From a virus: DNA of 55,732 nt. A model generated the notes under the pieces. The model ran no database searches and was not told the DNA's origin. It saw only the letters and a program-made list of their open reading frames with translations. Positions within the stretch are counted from its first letter, which is position 1. Every line of letters starts with the position of its first letter. The position numbers were made by a program, and so were the translations under genes. Where the stretch lies: IMG/VR virus record IMGVR_UViG_3300020450_000030, positions 1 to 55,732 of that record, one strand, 5' to 3'. This document shows, one piece after another, positions 9,867-19,121 of the stretch.

Positions 9867-10087
9867 TCAGTTTCTGTTTCAGTTTCTGTTGGAGGGACTT
9901 CTTCCACTTCTGGTGGATTGTAATACTCCAATGCTTCCAGAGCACCTTGAAGTTTTAGTGCTGTTGCCTCATTCTCTCGAATTTTATTGGCAAGTGCTTT
10001 GTTTTCTTCTATGCATTTTGCATATCTGTCTCTAAACTGTTTGATCATTTCAGTTTGAGAAACCTTTTCCATTGTACTATCAGTCAT
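9857..10087 (-). CDS. short coiled-coil protein of unknown function, acidic tail
   Basis: This is a 76-residue protein. Residues 8-55 have a charged heptad-like pattern (IKQFRDRYAKCIEENKALA, then NKIRENEATALKLQGALEAL), suggesting a coiled coil. Residues 58-76 are a Pro/Glu/Thr-rich tail ending ETETETEGT. It follows another short coiled-coil gene by 3 bases and lies within the fibre/baseplate cluster, so it could be a fibre chaperone or a small virion component, but no family is recognised. Its stop codon lies in the loop of the terminator at 9841-9866. Confidence 0.75.
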   Translation of the reverse strand: MTDSTMEKVSQTEMIKQFRDRYAKCIEENKALANKIRENEATALKLQGALEALEYYNPPEVEEVPPTETETETEGT

Positions 10088-10090
10088 AAT

Positions 10091-10309
10091 TTAGTTAGCT
10101 AACTTTTTAAGTAAAGATTTTATCTCACTCATATCAGATTTTAGCAAAGAAACATCATTTTGTAAAGCTTCAAATTGTTGTTTCTTAACTTCTTCTGCTT
10201 TATGTGCTCGCATATACTTTTGATAAGTATCTTCATCTGCACATGATAGAGATCCATTGGATGAATCTCTAAACCATTTCTCTGCGTCTTGGACTGGGAT
10301 TTGGCTCAT
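10091..10309 (-). CDS. short coiled-coil protein of unknown function
   Basis: This is a 72-residue protein. The N-terminal part (VQDAEKWFRDSSNGSLSCAD) is followed by a long helical stretch that ends in a regular leucine heptad (FEALQNDVSLLKSDMSEIK, SLLKKLAN). Its start overlaps the stop of the 2415-residue gene by 4 bases (ATGA), and it precedes another small coiled-coil gene. The pair may assist fibre assembly in the way T4 gp57A and gp38 do. That is only an analogy; no sequence match is claimed. Confidence 0.75.
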   Translation of the reverse strand: MSQIPVQDAEKWFRDSSNGSLSCADEDTYQKYMRAHKAEEVKKQQFEALQNDVSLLKSDMSEIKSLLKKLAN

Positions 10310-13300
10310 ACTGCAAGTGCGATTGCTCTAAAGTCTTTTATGATAGGTGAGTATGCCTGATTAGGTGATATGAATATAACTTTGATTTGATACTGGTCAA
10401 AACTTAGTCCAGATACTTCATATTCATATTCAAAGAATAATTCTCTTTCTGATGTTGCAGGAATTTTTGCAGTATCAGTAGGGAAGAATTCATAACCTAA
10501 CTTTTCAATTGGATCAGTTGATCCAACTGGACGTACTCTATATAGCAACCTAATTTCACTGCCTGTTGGACGGTATCCACTGAAGAATATCTTGATAGAT
10601 CCTGATGGATTTACAAGGTTCGCAACACGAGTGATATAAACTGCATCATGCTCATCACCAACAGATAATTTAGCACTATTTGTATTTGTTGGTTTATTGA
10701 TTCTGTTAGATACGCATGTGATTGACATTCTATCAGTATCAATGACAGGTGATAAAGTTTGTACATCGCTAGTCATTGTTAGATCCATTCTAAATGACTT
10801 AGCACCACTGAGTTCAGATGATTCATTAATGCCTGAGCATATTAGAGCAGGTGCTAGTAATGGATTATCCTCACTTAAGATGATATCACTAAATACACCA
10901 TCATTAGAGAACGATGCTTCAAGGACTTGTTGACCATCATTAATTGATGTACCACTAATAGTGTTAATCCTAGCAGTCAAATTAGTCTTAGGAAGTAGCA
11001 TCCTTTCTATCTGAGGAACTAATATCTCATATTGAATATTTTGTGTTGATACTGTGTTTATTCCACCACCTACAATACCTAATCTAGCGATAGAACTTGT
11101 GGTGATTTCATAACTGTCAAGAGTAGGATTCTGAATACCAGTATGTGTCTTATTGATTTCTGTTAAAGGAATACCATCAAGATTATAACATTCTATAACT
11201 GTTTCATCAGCATGTGATCTTGCAGTTGTACCATTTAATCCTCTTTCATGAACAGTTATTGTTTTACCATCTGTGCTAATTGCACTATAGGATACAATTT
11301 CAGCAAATGTTGCTGCTAGACCCTGTGTATTATTATAGATTCTAGCGTAGCCAGGATTACTTGCACTTATCGCTGCACCATTAATAATTTTATGGAATGC
11401 AGTTGCGTCATTAACAGAAACTGATGTATCACTATTTGATATAGATGCAGTCAAGTATGTTGGTGATACTTCTGATTCTACACCTTCTATTGTCAAATTA
11501 TTTAATGGATCATGCATAGCATGATTACTGTGATGTACCTTTATTTTTCTCTGTGTTGTAGCATATGTTGGTGTTGCGTCAGGGAAAGAAGGTTGTATAG
11601 CACCACTTGATACTGCGTCTCCTAAAGGAACAAAGTTTGTACCAGAACTAGGTAGAGTTGTTTGTTGACTTGCAGTACCACCACCTGCACCATCTCCAGT
11701 AATAGTTTCACTATTTGCAAATGCTTTAGATGCATAGTTCACCTTGAGAGTTGTGCTATTGGTGACCTCTGTGATAGTAGCAGTAGCACTTGAGGTGCCT
11801 CCTGTTATTTCATCTCCAACTGCAAAACCAGATGTTGCAGCAACTGTTATTGTTGCAGTTGTTTTTGATGATACAATACCATTTGTAGAAGATGTACCTT
11901 GTACAAATGTTCCTGTAATATCTTTGATAGTTAATTGTACACCTTGTGTAGTATCAAGGATACCTGCGATTGTACCTTGTGCTAATGATGTCTTTTGATA
12001 GATACGTGCACCTATTGTATATGGAGTAGTCGCAACCTGTGAGTTCATATTCAATACAATTTCTGGTACGAATGTTTGAATAGGATCTCTTCTTAATTTA
12101 AGTTTACCACCATTTCCCTCTTCAAGTGAAATGTTATTCAATACTAATTTGCTACTTGCACCATTATTAAATTGTGCTCTAAAGATTGCAAATTTAAGAT
12201 CTTCATATTGGTCTGCAGTCCAAGTAGATGCGTTCTGTGATTTGAATAGAACACCTGCATATGGTTGCTCCGATATCGTTCTATCTCCTGTTATATCAAT
12301 CTCACCCATCCTTGATATCCAAATCTTGTATGAGTTAGAGTCAGATAGAAGTACAAAACAATGCTCGATTGATTGTGGGATATAAACTGGTGCTCTAAAT
12401 GTAAATTTAGTTGCAACAGCACCTGTTTCAGATATCTGAATAGCAGCAGGTTCTAACGTCACATCAGAGAAAGGTAGGATACTTGTTGTTGGATATCCAT
12501 TTTCCATTGTTCTGATTTGCATAGAAACAGGAATGTTTGTATCTTTAGTATTAAAGTAAACATCTACAGATGTTATGAATACACCGCCAGTCTCATCTAC
12601 AATAAATGATTGTGCGAGAGGGTCATACCATCCAATCTGTCTTGTTTCTGTTCTAGTAGAACGAACTGTTCTATCTTGTGTGACAGTATCACGAACAACT
12701 TCAGCGTTTCTAACAGCAAGAACATTTTCACGAACTCTATTAAGAGTTCCCTTTGCTTCGTATTCTACTTCAGCAGATGAATCTACTGATCCTGCTAGTC
12801 TTGAATCATCCTGAGCAGTGGTTAATCTCATTGTTCTTGTACCAGTTCTCCATCTTGGATTGCCAGGTACATTTGTTGGAGGAATAAAGAATGAACCTCT
12901 TAATTTACCGAAACGATCTGAAACTAATCTACGATCTTTAACAACTGCTTTAGCACCAGATGTTCCAATAATAACCTCACCTACTTGGAAATTACCAAAG
13001 AATTGTCCAGTTGCTTGGTTTGCACTCGCTGCTAAATCAATGTTTAATATTGAAGTTGTGGACGCATAAGATGAAGGTAATACAGTATCATCATATGGAT
13101 TAAATGCAAATGTAGCATTAGGTGTTGCCACTCTAAATCTTGCACCAGAGGTTTGACCTACTACTGTTTCACCGATCACAAAAGGTGTAGAGTTTGTACG
13201 ATTATCTGTTGATGGATCTTTAATAAGTTCAACTATCTTAGGAGTGATATATTGATCAATGTTTCTTCCATCAAAGAAAGCATACATTCTTGTTCTTGGT

Positions 13301-16300
13301 TTCAATCTTTCAACTACAAATTTAATGTTTCTAGAACGAATCCAAGGAATTGTTGTGGTTGAAATTATACTATCACCTAGTGATCTACGATCAATTCTAG
13401 GTATAACTCTTGATCTAACACCTCTTCTTGTTTGACCAGTTGTTGTTTCAATAGTAGTTGTCCTATTAACACGACGCATACCACGACCACCCCATACACC
13501 AGGATGAGGTGAACGTCCAACGTCCTCTGCTAACCAATGAGAGTTTCTAGTAGTTCTAGAAGAAATAACTCTTTCAGTTGTCCACTGATCTCTCCATGCA
13601 CCCCATTGAATAGGAGCAAAACCATTTTGATCAACTCTAAGTTCAGACGATACTGCTTGGAAATCACCTTCTACTTGTGTCACCTGTACAGGAAGTCTCT
13701 GTGTATCTAACCAGTCATCAGATGCAGGAGTTAGATCAATACGTCCAATGTATGTGAATACGTTGAATGGGTTGATATTCTCAACTCTTGATGCGTATGG
13801 TTGATCAATAATCTTTTGTTCAGTGTATGGTAAAGTAATTAAAGGACCAGTCTGCTGATAGTTAGTAGATAATGAATCATTAATCTCAAGACCTATGTTT
13901 GTAGTGTAATGAGATGCTCTTGCATAACCTTGTTTAAAATCTAATGCAGCACTAAAGTCTTCGTTTTGTGTGTCTGACTTACCGTGATCTGAAAAATCAT
14001 CTACAATAAAACCATTCTTAAGACGGTCTTTGCCATCTGCGTCTATAATCTTGGTATTAAAAGTATCAGTCTCTAATAAGTTTAACGAAGTATAGTATTC
14101 TACTTGATCTAATCTACGTTCTATACCACCAATATCACGCATGGTATAACGTTTGTTATCAGATCTTACTACTGCAACATCGGTCTCAGGATCAAAACCA
14201 TATGGTTTATGATTGATGACTGCTAAAAGCATACCATCTTTTAAATCATCTGGTTCTAGTGGTTCTTCTGCAGACTTACCTTTAACAATTTGGAACTCAC
14301 CGTCAGGTGATATAAATGCTTTATCAGTTCTTGGTAGATACCAATCAAAATCACAACGCATACTTGTTTTGATTTTAGGTATATCAAAAATTGTAGCAGT
14401 AGGAGTACCACTTACATTGAATACTCTTGAGTTAAAATCAAATGTGGATGATTGCACATATGCAGGTGATGATACTGTTCCTGTTCCAATGTATAAGTTC
14501 TTAACGCCTGGTCTAAAGTCAAGGAAATCTGCCATGAATTTAGTTTCAAAGAATGGAATATCACTGTAATCTGTGGAAAGATATGATTGACCTCCAAAGT
14601 AATCTCCAGTCGCAGAATGTGTGTAGTAGTCAATAACTATTTTTAATTTTCTAAGAGGAACTGCTACACCTTTCTTCCTAATAATCTTAGAAATATCATA
14701 TAAGAATCCAGTTTGATTGACCTCTAGGTAATAGTTGTCAGTCACAACTTTTGATCCTGCTACGATTGATCCTGCAGAGTCATTGATAATAGCACTAATA
14801 GCAATACCACTACTATTAACACCATTTATTGTTTCACCTGCAACAAATGTTCCTTCAAGATATACTAATGATAGTTTTAAACTACCAGAAGCAAAGTCAA
14901 TAACTTTTGCTCTTGCTTTAGAAGTTGATCCAGTGACAATAGTTCCAGTAGCAAAGAAAGTTGGTTCTACAATAGTCACAGAAGGTAATACAGGATCAGA
15001 GTCATCAAGTGATTCATATACTGCATGTAATCTATAACAATCTGATACACCTAGAGATATATCTCTATCTTCAATACGTGTACCATATACATTTGAATAA
15101 ACAAGATTGTAATTTTGTTTATCTAAATTTTGTACAGTTTTATTAACCTTCAACACAAACATCTGATTTTCAGTCTTTGTCTTTCTAGTTGCAATATTTT
15201 TAGATATTGTAGCAGTGACTTTTACAGATGTAATTTGAGTTAGATTTTCTACCTGTATTGTAGTTTGTTCAGATGATGTAAATGTTGTATAACCAATATC
15301 ACCAGATGCTGATGTATTCAAAGGTATCTCAGCACCTACAGCGTATGAACTATTAGATCCTGCTAATACTACTATAGTGTAGTTCTCATTTGTGATAGAA
15401 GAGAACTGCTCATTCTCAGGAAGAGTAATTGATATCGAGTTAGAGGATACTGTTTGAGCATCAAATGTTCTTCTGACAGTCATTGACTCATCAGATATTG
15501 ACTTGATGTATTTCTTAGGCATTGGACTAAGAAGATCAGCGTTCTCTACACCAAATAATTTTGCACGATATCTTAATAGTGCTGTATATGTACCTGCAGA
15601 AGGAGCGTTAGTAGGATCTACTTTAACTGTTTGTCCTGTAGCAGATGTATAATCAAATATGGATGATATACCTGTTGTAGGTAAAGAGTTTGGATTTATT
15701 TTATCTACATCAACATACTGTGTATTATTGAAATATAATCTATCGCCAGGTCTTAAATCTAACGCAAAGTTTGATTGTAGACCAGTAATTTTTTCTGCAC
15801 TACCTGTAGCATCATATGTAAATGTACTACCTTGTACAACTGAAATATCTTCGAGAATAATATCAGCACTAAACTCTACAGCAGATGTATTTTCATCTCT
15901 CGCTACAAGTTGTCTTGCATCAGAGAAGTTGTAGTAATGTATATTATTAACTGTATCTAAGTTCAATCCATCAACAGTAATCATTTCTCCTGCTTGGAAT
16001 GTTCCTTCAACTTGATATAGATCAATATGATCTGCAGAGAATGTTTCTGTCACATATCCTCTTGCACCAGATGTAGCACCAACAACTTGAGAACCTACTG
16101 TGACACTAACTGAACTTGCCATGTCCAAGATAGTAAACATCTGTATATCAAATAATACAGTCTTATAGATGTCATCTGCATCTCCAAATGTAGCATCCTG
16201 ATTAGAAGAATACTCACATGATAGGATACGAGCATAACCTATAATATTACCTGCACCTGTACCTGGTGAACTTGTAAATGCATCTCTTATCTGAGCAACT

Positions 16301-17553
16301 TGATATGCATTAGATAAAGTTGAACCTGTTGCATTTGGGAAACCATATACGTTGTTGACATTAACAAAGTTTCCAACCTCAAAAGGTATGTTTACATTTT
16401 GTGCTGACTGTGTGTCTCTTGGTTTTTCTAAGTCAACATATGTTGGTGATAGAGTAGATACTCTATATCCTTTTACGTATGCAGTACCAGGACCAAACTC
16501 AACTGCATATAAATTTTCTGCAGCAGTATTTTCTTGAGCAGTTGTAGCACCTATTGCATATACACCATTATTAAATGTATCATCTAAATTTTCTCTTATA
16601 TTAATATCAAAATCTTTAACAACATAATCACCTGATTCTTCAAATGTTCTTGTTGCTAATGATCTTTCTAATTCATCATATGCACTTCGATCAACAAGTT
16701 TTTCAACTTTACTATTGTTAATACGTAAGAGTTCGATAAAATCTTTATCGGCATCATCTGTAAGAAGTTTCTTAACTAAGTTTGTGGTGATTCTAAATCT
16801 ATGAGAACCAGGAGCAGCATAGTTAGATGTTCCTGCAGCATTATCGTTGAGGCTAAGGTCATCCTCTGGGGTAATAATTGATTCTTGAATATCAAGTCCG
16901 ATACGATAGGAGGGGTTGGTTCCATACTGATCTAATAAAATGTATTGATAAGGTACATCAACAAAGAAACCTCTAATAAAGTAAACACCATCTTGTACAT
17001 ATGCTACAGAACCAGTCTGTAATGCACCTGTAGGTAATAACTGAGCAAATGGTGAACCAACTTCAATCAAAGTAGTTCCGAAAGTTATTTCAGTATCAGT
17101 AATTAACTGCTCATTGTTGGAAAATGTTTGCTGTGTATTTCCAGTACCACCAGATTCAATATACTTAACGTAGATAGTAATATATCCTTTGGTTGATTCT
17201 GTATCAGAAATACTATACAATACCTTTGCTTTGACTCCTGATGTCAAACCAGTGATAATTTTATCTGTAAGTTGAGATCTATACAATTCAACGTCAGCAC
17301 CTAAGAATGACTCTTGAACCAAAATACAGTCAACGTTTAAGTCATAACCAACTTGACCTGGTATAACCATCGCACCATCTTTGAATAGATGTGCACCAAC
17401 GTTTTCAACCTGATTCTGCAGAATACTCTGCATGGATGTCAGTTCTCTTGCCTGTATTGGGAAACCAGGACGGAACAATACTCGATAAAAGTTTTTCGTT
17501 TTATCAAAGTCGTCGTAATACGGTGTTACGTTTAAATTAGTATTTTGTGCCAT
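10306..17553 (-). CDS. 2415-residue DUF4815-type virion structural protein
   Basis: The N-terminus (VTPYYDDFDKTKNFYRVLF, RPGFPIQARELTSMQSILQ, GQVGYDL) matches the DUF4815 family found in large cyanophage baseplate/fibre proteins. The central part has an arginine-rich stretch at roughly residues 1330-1440 (GGRGMRRVNRTTT, TRRGVRSRVIPRIDRRS) followed by LKPRTRMYAFFDGRNID, a motif recurring in this family. It also carries at least two VxGSTSxARAKVID-type small modules and ends FRAIALAV. The ATG shares one base with the gp8 stop (TAATG), so translation is probably coupled to gp8. By position it replaces the T4 gp9-gp11 fibre-attachment genes. A role connecting baseplate and fibres is inferred; no enzyme motif was seen. 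Confidence 0.8.
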   Translation of the reverse strand: MAQNTNLNVTPYYDDFDKTKNFYRVLFRPGFPIQARELTSMQSILQNQVENVGAHLFKDGAMVIPGQVGYDLNVDCILVQESFLGADVELYRSQLTDKIITGLTSGVKAKVLYSISDTESTKGYITIYVKYIESGGTGNTQQTFSNNEQLITDTEITFGTTLIEVGSPFAQLLPTGALQTGSVAYVQDGVYFIRGFFVDVPYQYILLDQYGTNPSYRIGLDIQESIITPEDDLSLNDNAAGTSNYAAPGSHRFRITTNLVKKLLTDDADKDFIELLRINNSKVEKLVDRSAYDELERSLATRTFEESGDYVVKDFDINIRENLDDTFNNGVYAIGATTAQENTAAENLYAVEFGPGTAYVKGYRVSTLSPTYVDLEKPRDTQSAQNVNIPFEVGNFVNVNNVYGFPNATGSTLSNAYQVAQIRDAFTSSPGTGAGNIIGYARILSCEYSSNQDATFGDADDIYKTVLFDIQMFTILDMASSVSVTVGSQVVGATSGARGYVTETFSADHIDLYQVEGTFQAGEMITVDGLNLDTVNNIHYYNFSDARQLVARDENTSAVEFSADIILEDISVVQGSTFTYDATGSAEKITGLQSNFALDLRPGDRLYFNNTQYVDVDKINPNSLPTTGISSIFDYTSATGQTVKVDPTNAPSAGTYTALLRYRAKLFGVENADLLSPMPKKYIKSISDESMTVRRTFDAQTVSSNSISITLPENEQFSSITNENYTIVVLAGSNSSYAVGAEIPLNTSASGDIGYTTFTSSEQTTIQVENLTQITSVKVTATISKNIATRKTKTENQMFVLKVNKTVQNLDKQNYNLVYSNVYGTRIEDRDISLGVSDCYRLHAVYESLDDSDPVLPSVTIVEPTFFATGTIVTGSTSKARAKVIDFASGSLKLSLVYLEGTFVAGETINGVNSSGIAISAIINDSAGSIVAGSKVVTDNYYLEVNQTGFLYDISKIIRKKGVAVPLRKLKIVIDYYTHSATGDYFGGQSYLSTDYSDIPFFETKFMADFLDFRPGVKNLYIGTGTVSSPAYVQSSTFDFNSRVFNVSGTPTATIFDIPKIKTSMRCDFDWYLPRTDKAFISPDGEFQIVKGKSAEEPLEPDDLKDGMLLAVINHKPYGFDPETDVAVVRSDNKRYTMRDIGGIERRLDQVEYYTSLNLLETDTFNTKIIDADGKDRLKNGFIVDDFSDHGKSDTQNEDFSAALDFKQGYARASHYTTNIGLEINDSLSTNYQQTGPLITLPYTEQKIIDQPYASRVENINPFNVFTYIGRIDLTPASDDWLDTQRLPVQVTQVEGDFQAVSSELRVDQNGFAPIQWGAWRDQWTTERVISSRTTRNSHWLAEDVGRSPHPGVWGGRGMRRVNRTTTIETTTGQTRRGVRSRVIPRIDRRSLGDSIISTTTIPWIRSRNIKFVVERLKPRTRMYAFFDGRNIDQYITPKIVELIKDPSTDNRTNSTPFVIGETVVGQTSGARFRVATPNATFAFNPYDDTVLPSSYASTTSILNIDLAASANQATGQFFGNFQVGEVIIGTSGAKAVVKDRRLVSDRFGKLRGSFFIPPTNVPGNPRWRTGTRTMRLTTAQDDSRLAGSVDSSAEVEYEAKGTLNRVRENVLAVRNAEVVRDTVTQDRTVRSTRTETRQIGWYDPLAQSFIVDETGGVFITSVDVYFNTKDTNIPVSMQIRTMENGYPTTSILPFSDVTLEPAAIQISETGAVATKFTFRAPVYIPQSIEHCFVLLSDSNSYKIWISRMGEIDITGDRTISEQPYAGVLFKSQNASTWTADQYEDLKFAIFRAQFNNGASSKLVLNNISLEEGNGGKLKLRRDPIQTFVPEIVLNMNSQVATTPYTIGARIYQKTSLAQGTIAGILDTTQGVQLTIKDITGTFVQGTSSTNGIVSSKTTATITVAATSGFAVGDEITGGTSSATATITEVTNSTTLKVNYASKAFANSETITGDGAGGGTASQQTTLPSSGTNFVPLGDAVSSGAIQPSFPDATPTYATTQRKIKVHHSNHAMHDPLNNLTIEGVESEVSPTYLTASISNSDTSVSVNDATAFHKIINGAAISASNPGYARIYNNTQGLAATFAEIVSYSAISTDGKTITVHERGLNGTTARSHADETVIECYNLDGIPLTEINKTHTGIQNPTLDSYEITTSSIARLGIVGGGINTVSTQNIQYEILVPQIERMLLPKTNLTARINTISGTSINDGQQVLEASFSNDGVFSDIILSEDNPLLAPALICSGINESSELSGAKSFRMDLTMTSDVQTLSPVIDTDRMSITCVSNRINKPTNTNSAKLSVGDEHDAVYITRVANLVNPSGSIKIFFSGYRPTGSEIRLLYRVRPVGSTDPIEKLGYEFFPTDTAKIPATSERELFFEYEYEVSGLSFDQYQIKVIFISPNQAYSPIIKDFRAIALAV

Positions 17554-19085
17554 TAGAACTCGATTACGATTTTAATATCTTCTACTTGGTCGTTTGCACG
17601 ACTGATGGATCTCCTATTATCTATGTAAACAACGTCACCGCTATTTGACTCGATCTCAGGTTTAGCATATCCATTGTTAAATTTCATACCTAAGTCATAT
17701 TCTGTATTGTTGATTGTTCTCGCTGATGAGTTAGGAACAGCAGGGAAGTTTACGTCTGGAGCACCAGCCGCACCTGATGTTGCACCACTAACAACGTTTG
17801 AACCATCAAATTCATTTTGTGTACCAGTAACTTCTGGGAAGATACCATCAACAGCGTTCTGATAATATTTTAGAACTTTTGTTGTAGCATTCCATGAGAT
17901 TACTCGTGCTCTTGCAGTCACGTTTGTACCACCAACAACTCTTGTTTGTGTGATAATTTCGTCAGGAACGTAATTACCTTGGAATGTTGGAGAGAAAATA
18001 ACCGCTTTAGTAGCAGAAACAGTCAAGTCAGAAAGAAGTTCTGCAGTACCAAATTTTAAAGGATTAGTTATTAAACCAATTCTTCTGTAGTCGTTATCAA
18101 CTGGGAAGTCTCCTGCACCCTCATCATATGAGAGTTTAGCATTGATCATGGTTCTAAAAGCACCAAGTTCAACAATAGAGTCTTTACCATGACCGCCTGG
18201 TGGTGGGATGATAACATCAACTTGTCCACCAGTACCAGTACCGATACCAGTTATATTATCTACACTGATTTTACCGAATGTATATCCAGTACCACCAGAT
18301 GTCACTGTGGCAGATATAATCTTACCACCGTCAATAACGATTGAAACACGACCACCAGTTCCATCACCATTGATCGCTACATTATCATAGGTACCATTGT
18401 TGTACCCAGACCCTGCAGCGTTAATAACAACAGTATCGACTTCACCTGCAACCGCATTGGTTTGAACAGCAGCGTTGGTGAATACTGGCATGTAATCGTT
18501 TGAGAAAAACTTAAGAACGCTCGCAACTGGAATAGTGTACATGTACTTCCAACGATACCCATCACCAGTAGTGATGATGCTAGTGCTAGTACCAGTAGGC
18601 TCGACAGTAGAAGGTTTACCATTTGGATCGGACGGAGATGTTCCATTGTAGATACATTTGTATACTTGATACTGGGAGTTTACGACATAAAAGTCTGAAT
18701 CATATAGTTTAGTTGCACCAGAAGCAGCAGTTTTACTTGGTGAGTAATCATGACGATACATGTCATAGGTAAAACCTAATCCACCAGTAGTTTGTTCTGG
18801 GGAAACCCAGTCAATTCTACGCACCACCTGCACAGTATCTGAAGCCAGCACTCTTTTGAGAGATACCATGTCATCATAAGAACCAGAAAATTCAGAGAAT
18901 GAATCCACTGCCTGTGGCGGTGAGTTTTCATTATCCCAACTTTGTGGTCTACCAATGAAAAGATATAATCTGTCTCTTGTTGCACCCGCAACCGTATCAC
19001 TTTCGGTTGCATTAGGACCTTCAAGTGCCTTTATGAACTTTTGTGCTGAAAAAATTCTAAATTGGTCTGTTAATAGAGCTGCCAT
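17553..19085 (-). CDS. gp8: gp8-like baseplate wedge protein, enlarged
   Basis: This 510-residue protein compares with about 334 in T4. Segments shared with gp8 are RLYLFIGRPQSWDNENSPP (T4: TIFITFGRSEPWSSNENEV), RRIDWVSPEQTTGG (T4: PRRDWGD), TGDGYRWKYMYTIP (T4: PGDGYVWEYLFEIP), YRRIGLITNPL (T4: FRQISIITNPL) and the C-terminal VVYIDNRRSISRANDQVEDI (T4: IYMENRPPIIMAMDQTEEI). The extra length comes from a GxGY repeat insert at about residues 218-300 and a TARARVISWN-type module at about 380-430. gp8 is a dimeric part of the baseplate wedge. The gene has its own late promoter. An AGGAGG lies unusually far (18 bases) from the ATG. Confidence 0.87.
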   Translation of the reverse strand: MAALLTDQFRIFSAQKFIKALEGPNATESDTVAGATRDRLYLFIGRPQSWDNENSPPQAVDSFSEFSGSYDDMVSLKRVLASDTVQVVRRIDWVSPEQTTGGLGFTYDMYRHDYSPSKTAASGATKLYDSDFYVVNSQYQVYKCIYNGTSPSDPNGKPSTVEPTGTSTSIITTGDGYRWKYMYTIPVASVLKFFSNDYMPVFTNAAVQTNAVAGEVDTVVINAAGSGYNNGTYDNVAINGDGTGGRVSIVIDGGKIISATVTSGGTGYTFGKISVDNITGIGTGTGGQVDVIIPPPGGHGKDSIVELGAFRTMINAKLSYDEGAGDFPVDNDYRRIGLITNPLKFGTAELLSDLTVSATKAVIFSPTFQGNYVPDEIITQTRVVGGTNVTARARVISWNATTKVLKYYQNAVDGIFPEVTGTQNEFDGSNVVSGATSGAAGAPDVNFPAVPNSSARTINNTEYDLGMKFNNGYAKPEIESNSGDVVYIDNRRSISRANDQVEDIKIVIEF

Positions 19086-19103
19086 TTTCTAGTGACTATT
19101 TGT

Positions 19104-19109
19104 CCTCCT
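19104..19109 (-). promoter_or_regulatory. AGGAGG upstream of gp8 at unusual distance
   Basis: This is the best Shine-Dalgarno-like sequence in the leader, but it is separated from the gp8 ATG by 18 bases (typical 5-10). No in-frame alternative start lies closer. Either a leader fold brings it near the ATG, or GAAA just before the ATG suffices. Confidence 0.4.
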
Positions 19110-19112
19110 GTT

Positions 19113-19120
19113 TATTTATG
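19113..19120 (-). promoter_or_regulatory. late-type promoter (CATAAATA) for gp8
   Basis: The minus strand reads GGCATAAATAAAC, 27 bases before the gp8 ATG and immediately after the stop of the 1465-residue gene. It has the same core as the other three late-type sites in the window. Confidence 0.65.
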
Positions 19121-19121
19121 C

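Noticed and set aside
14213-14569. Plus-strand open frame of 118 codons
   Set aside because: It lies within the DUF4815-type gene on the opposite strand, with no supporting signals or recognisable domain.
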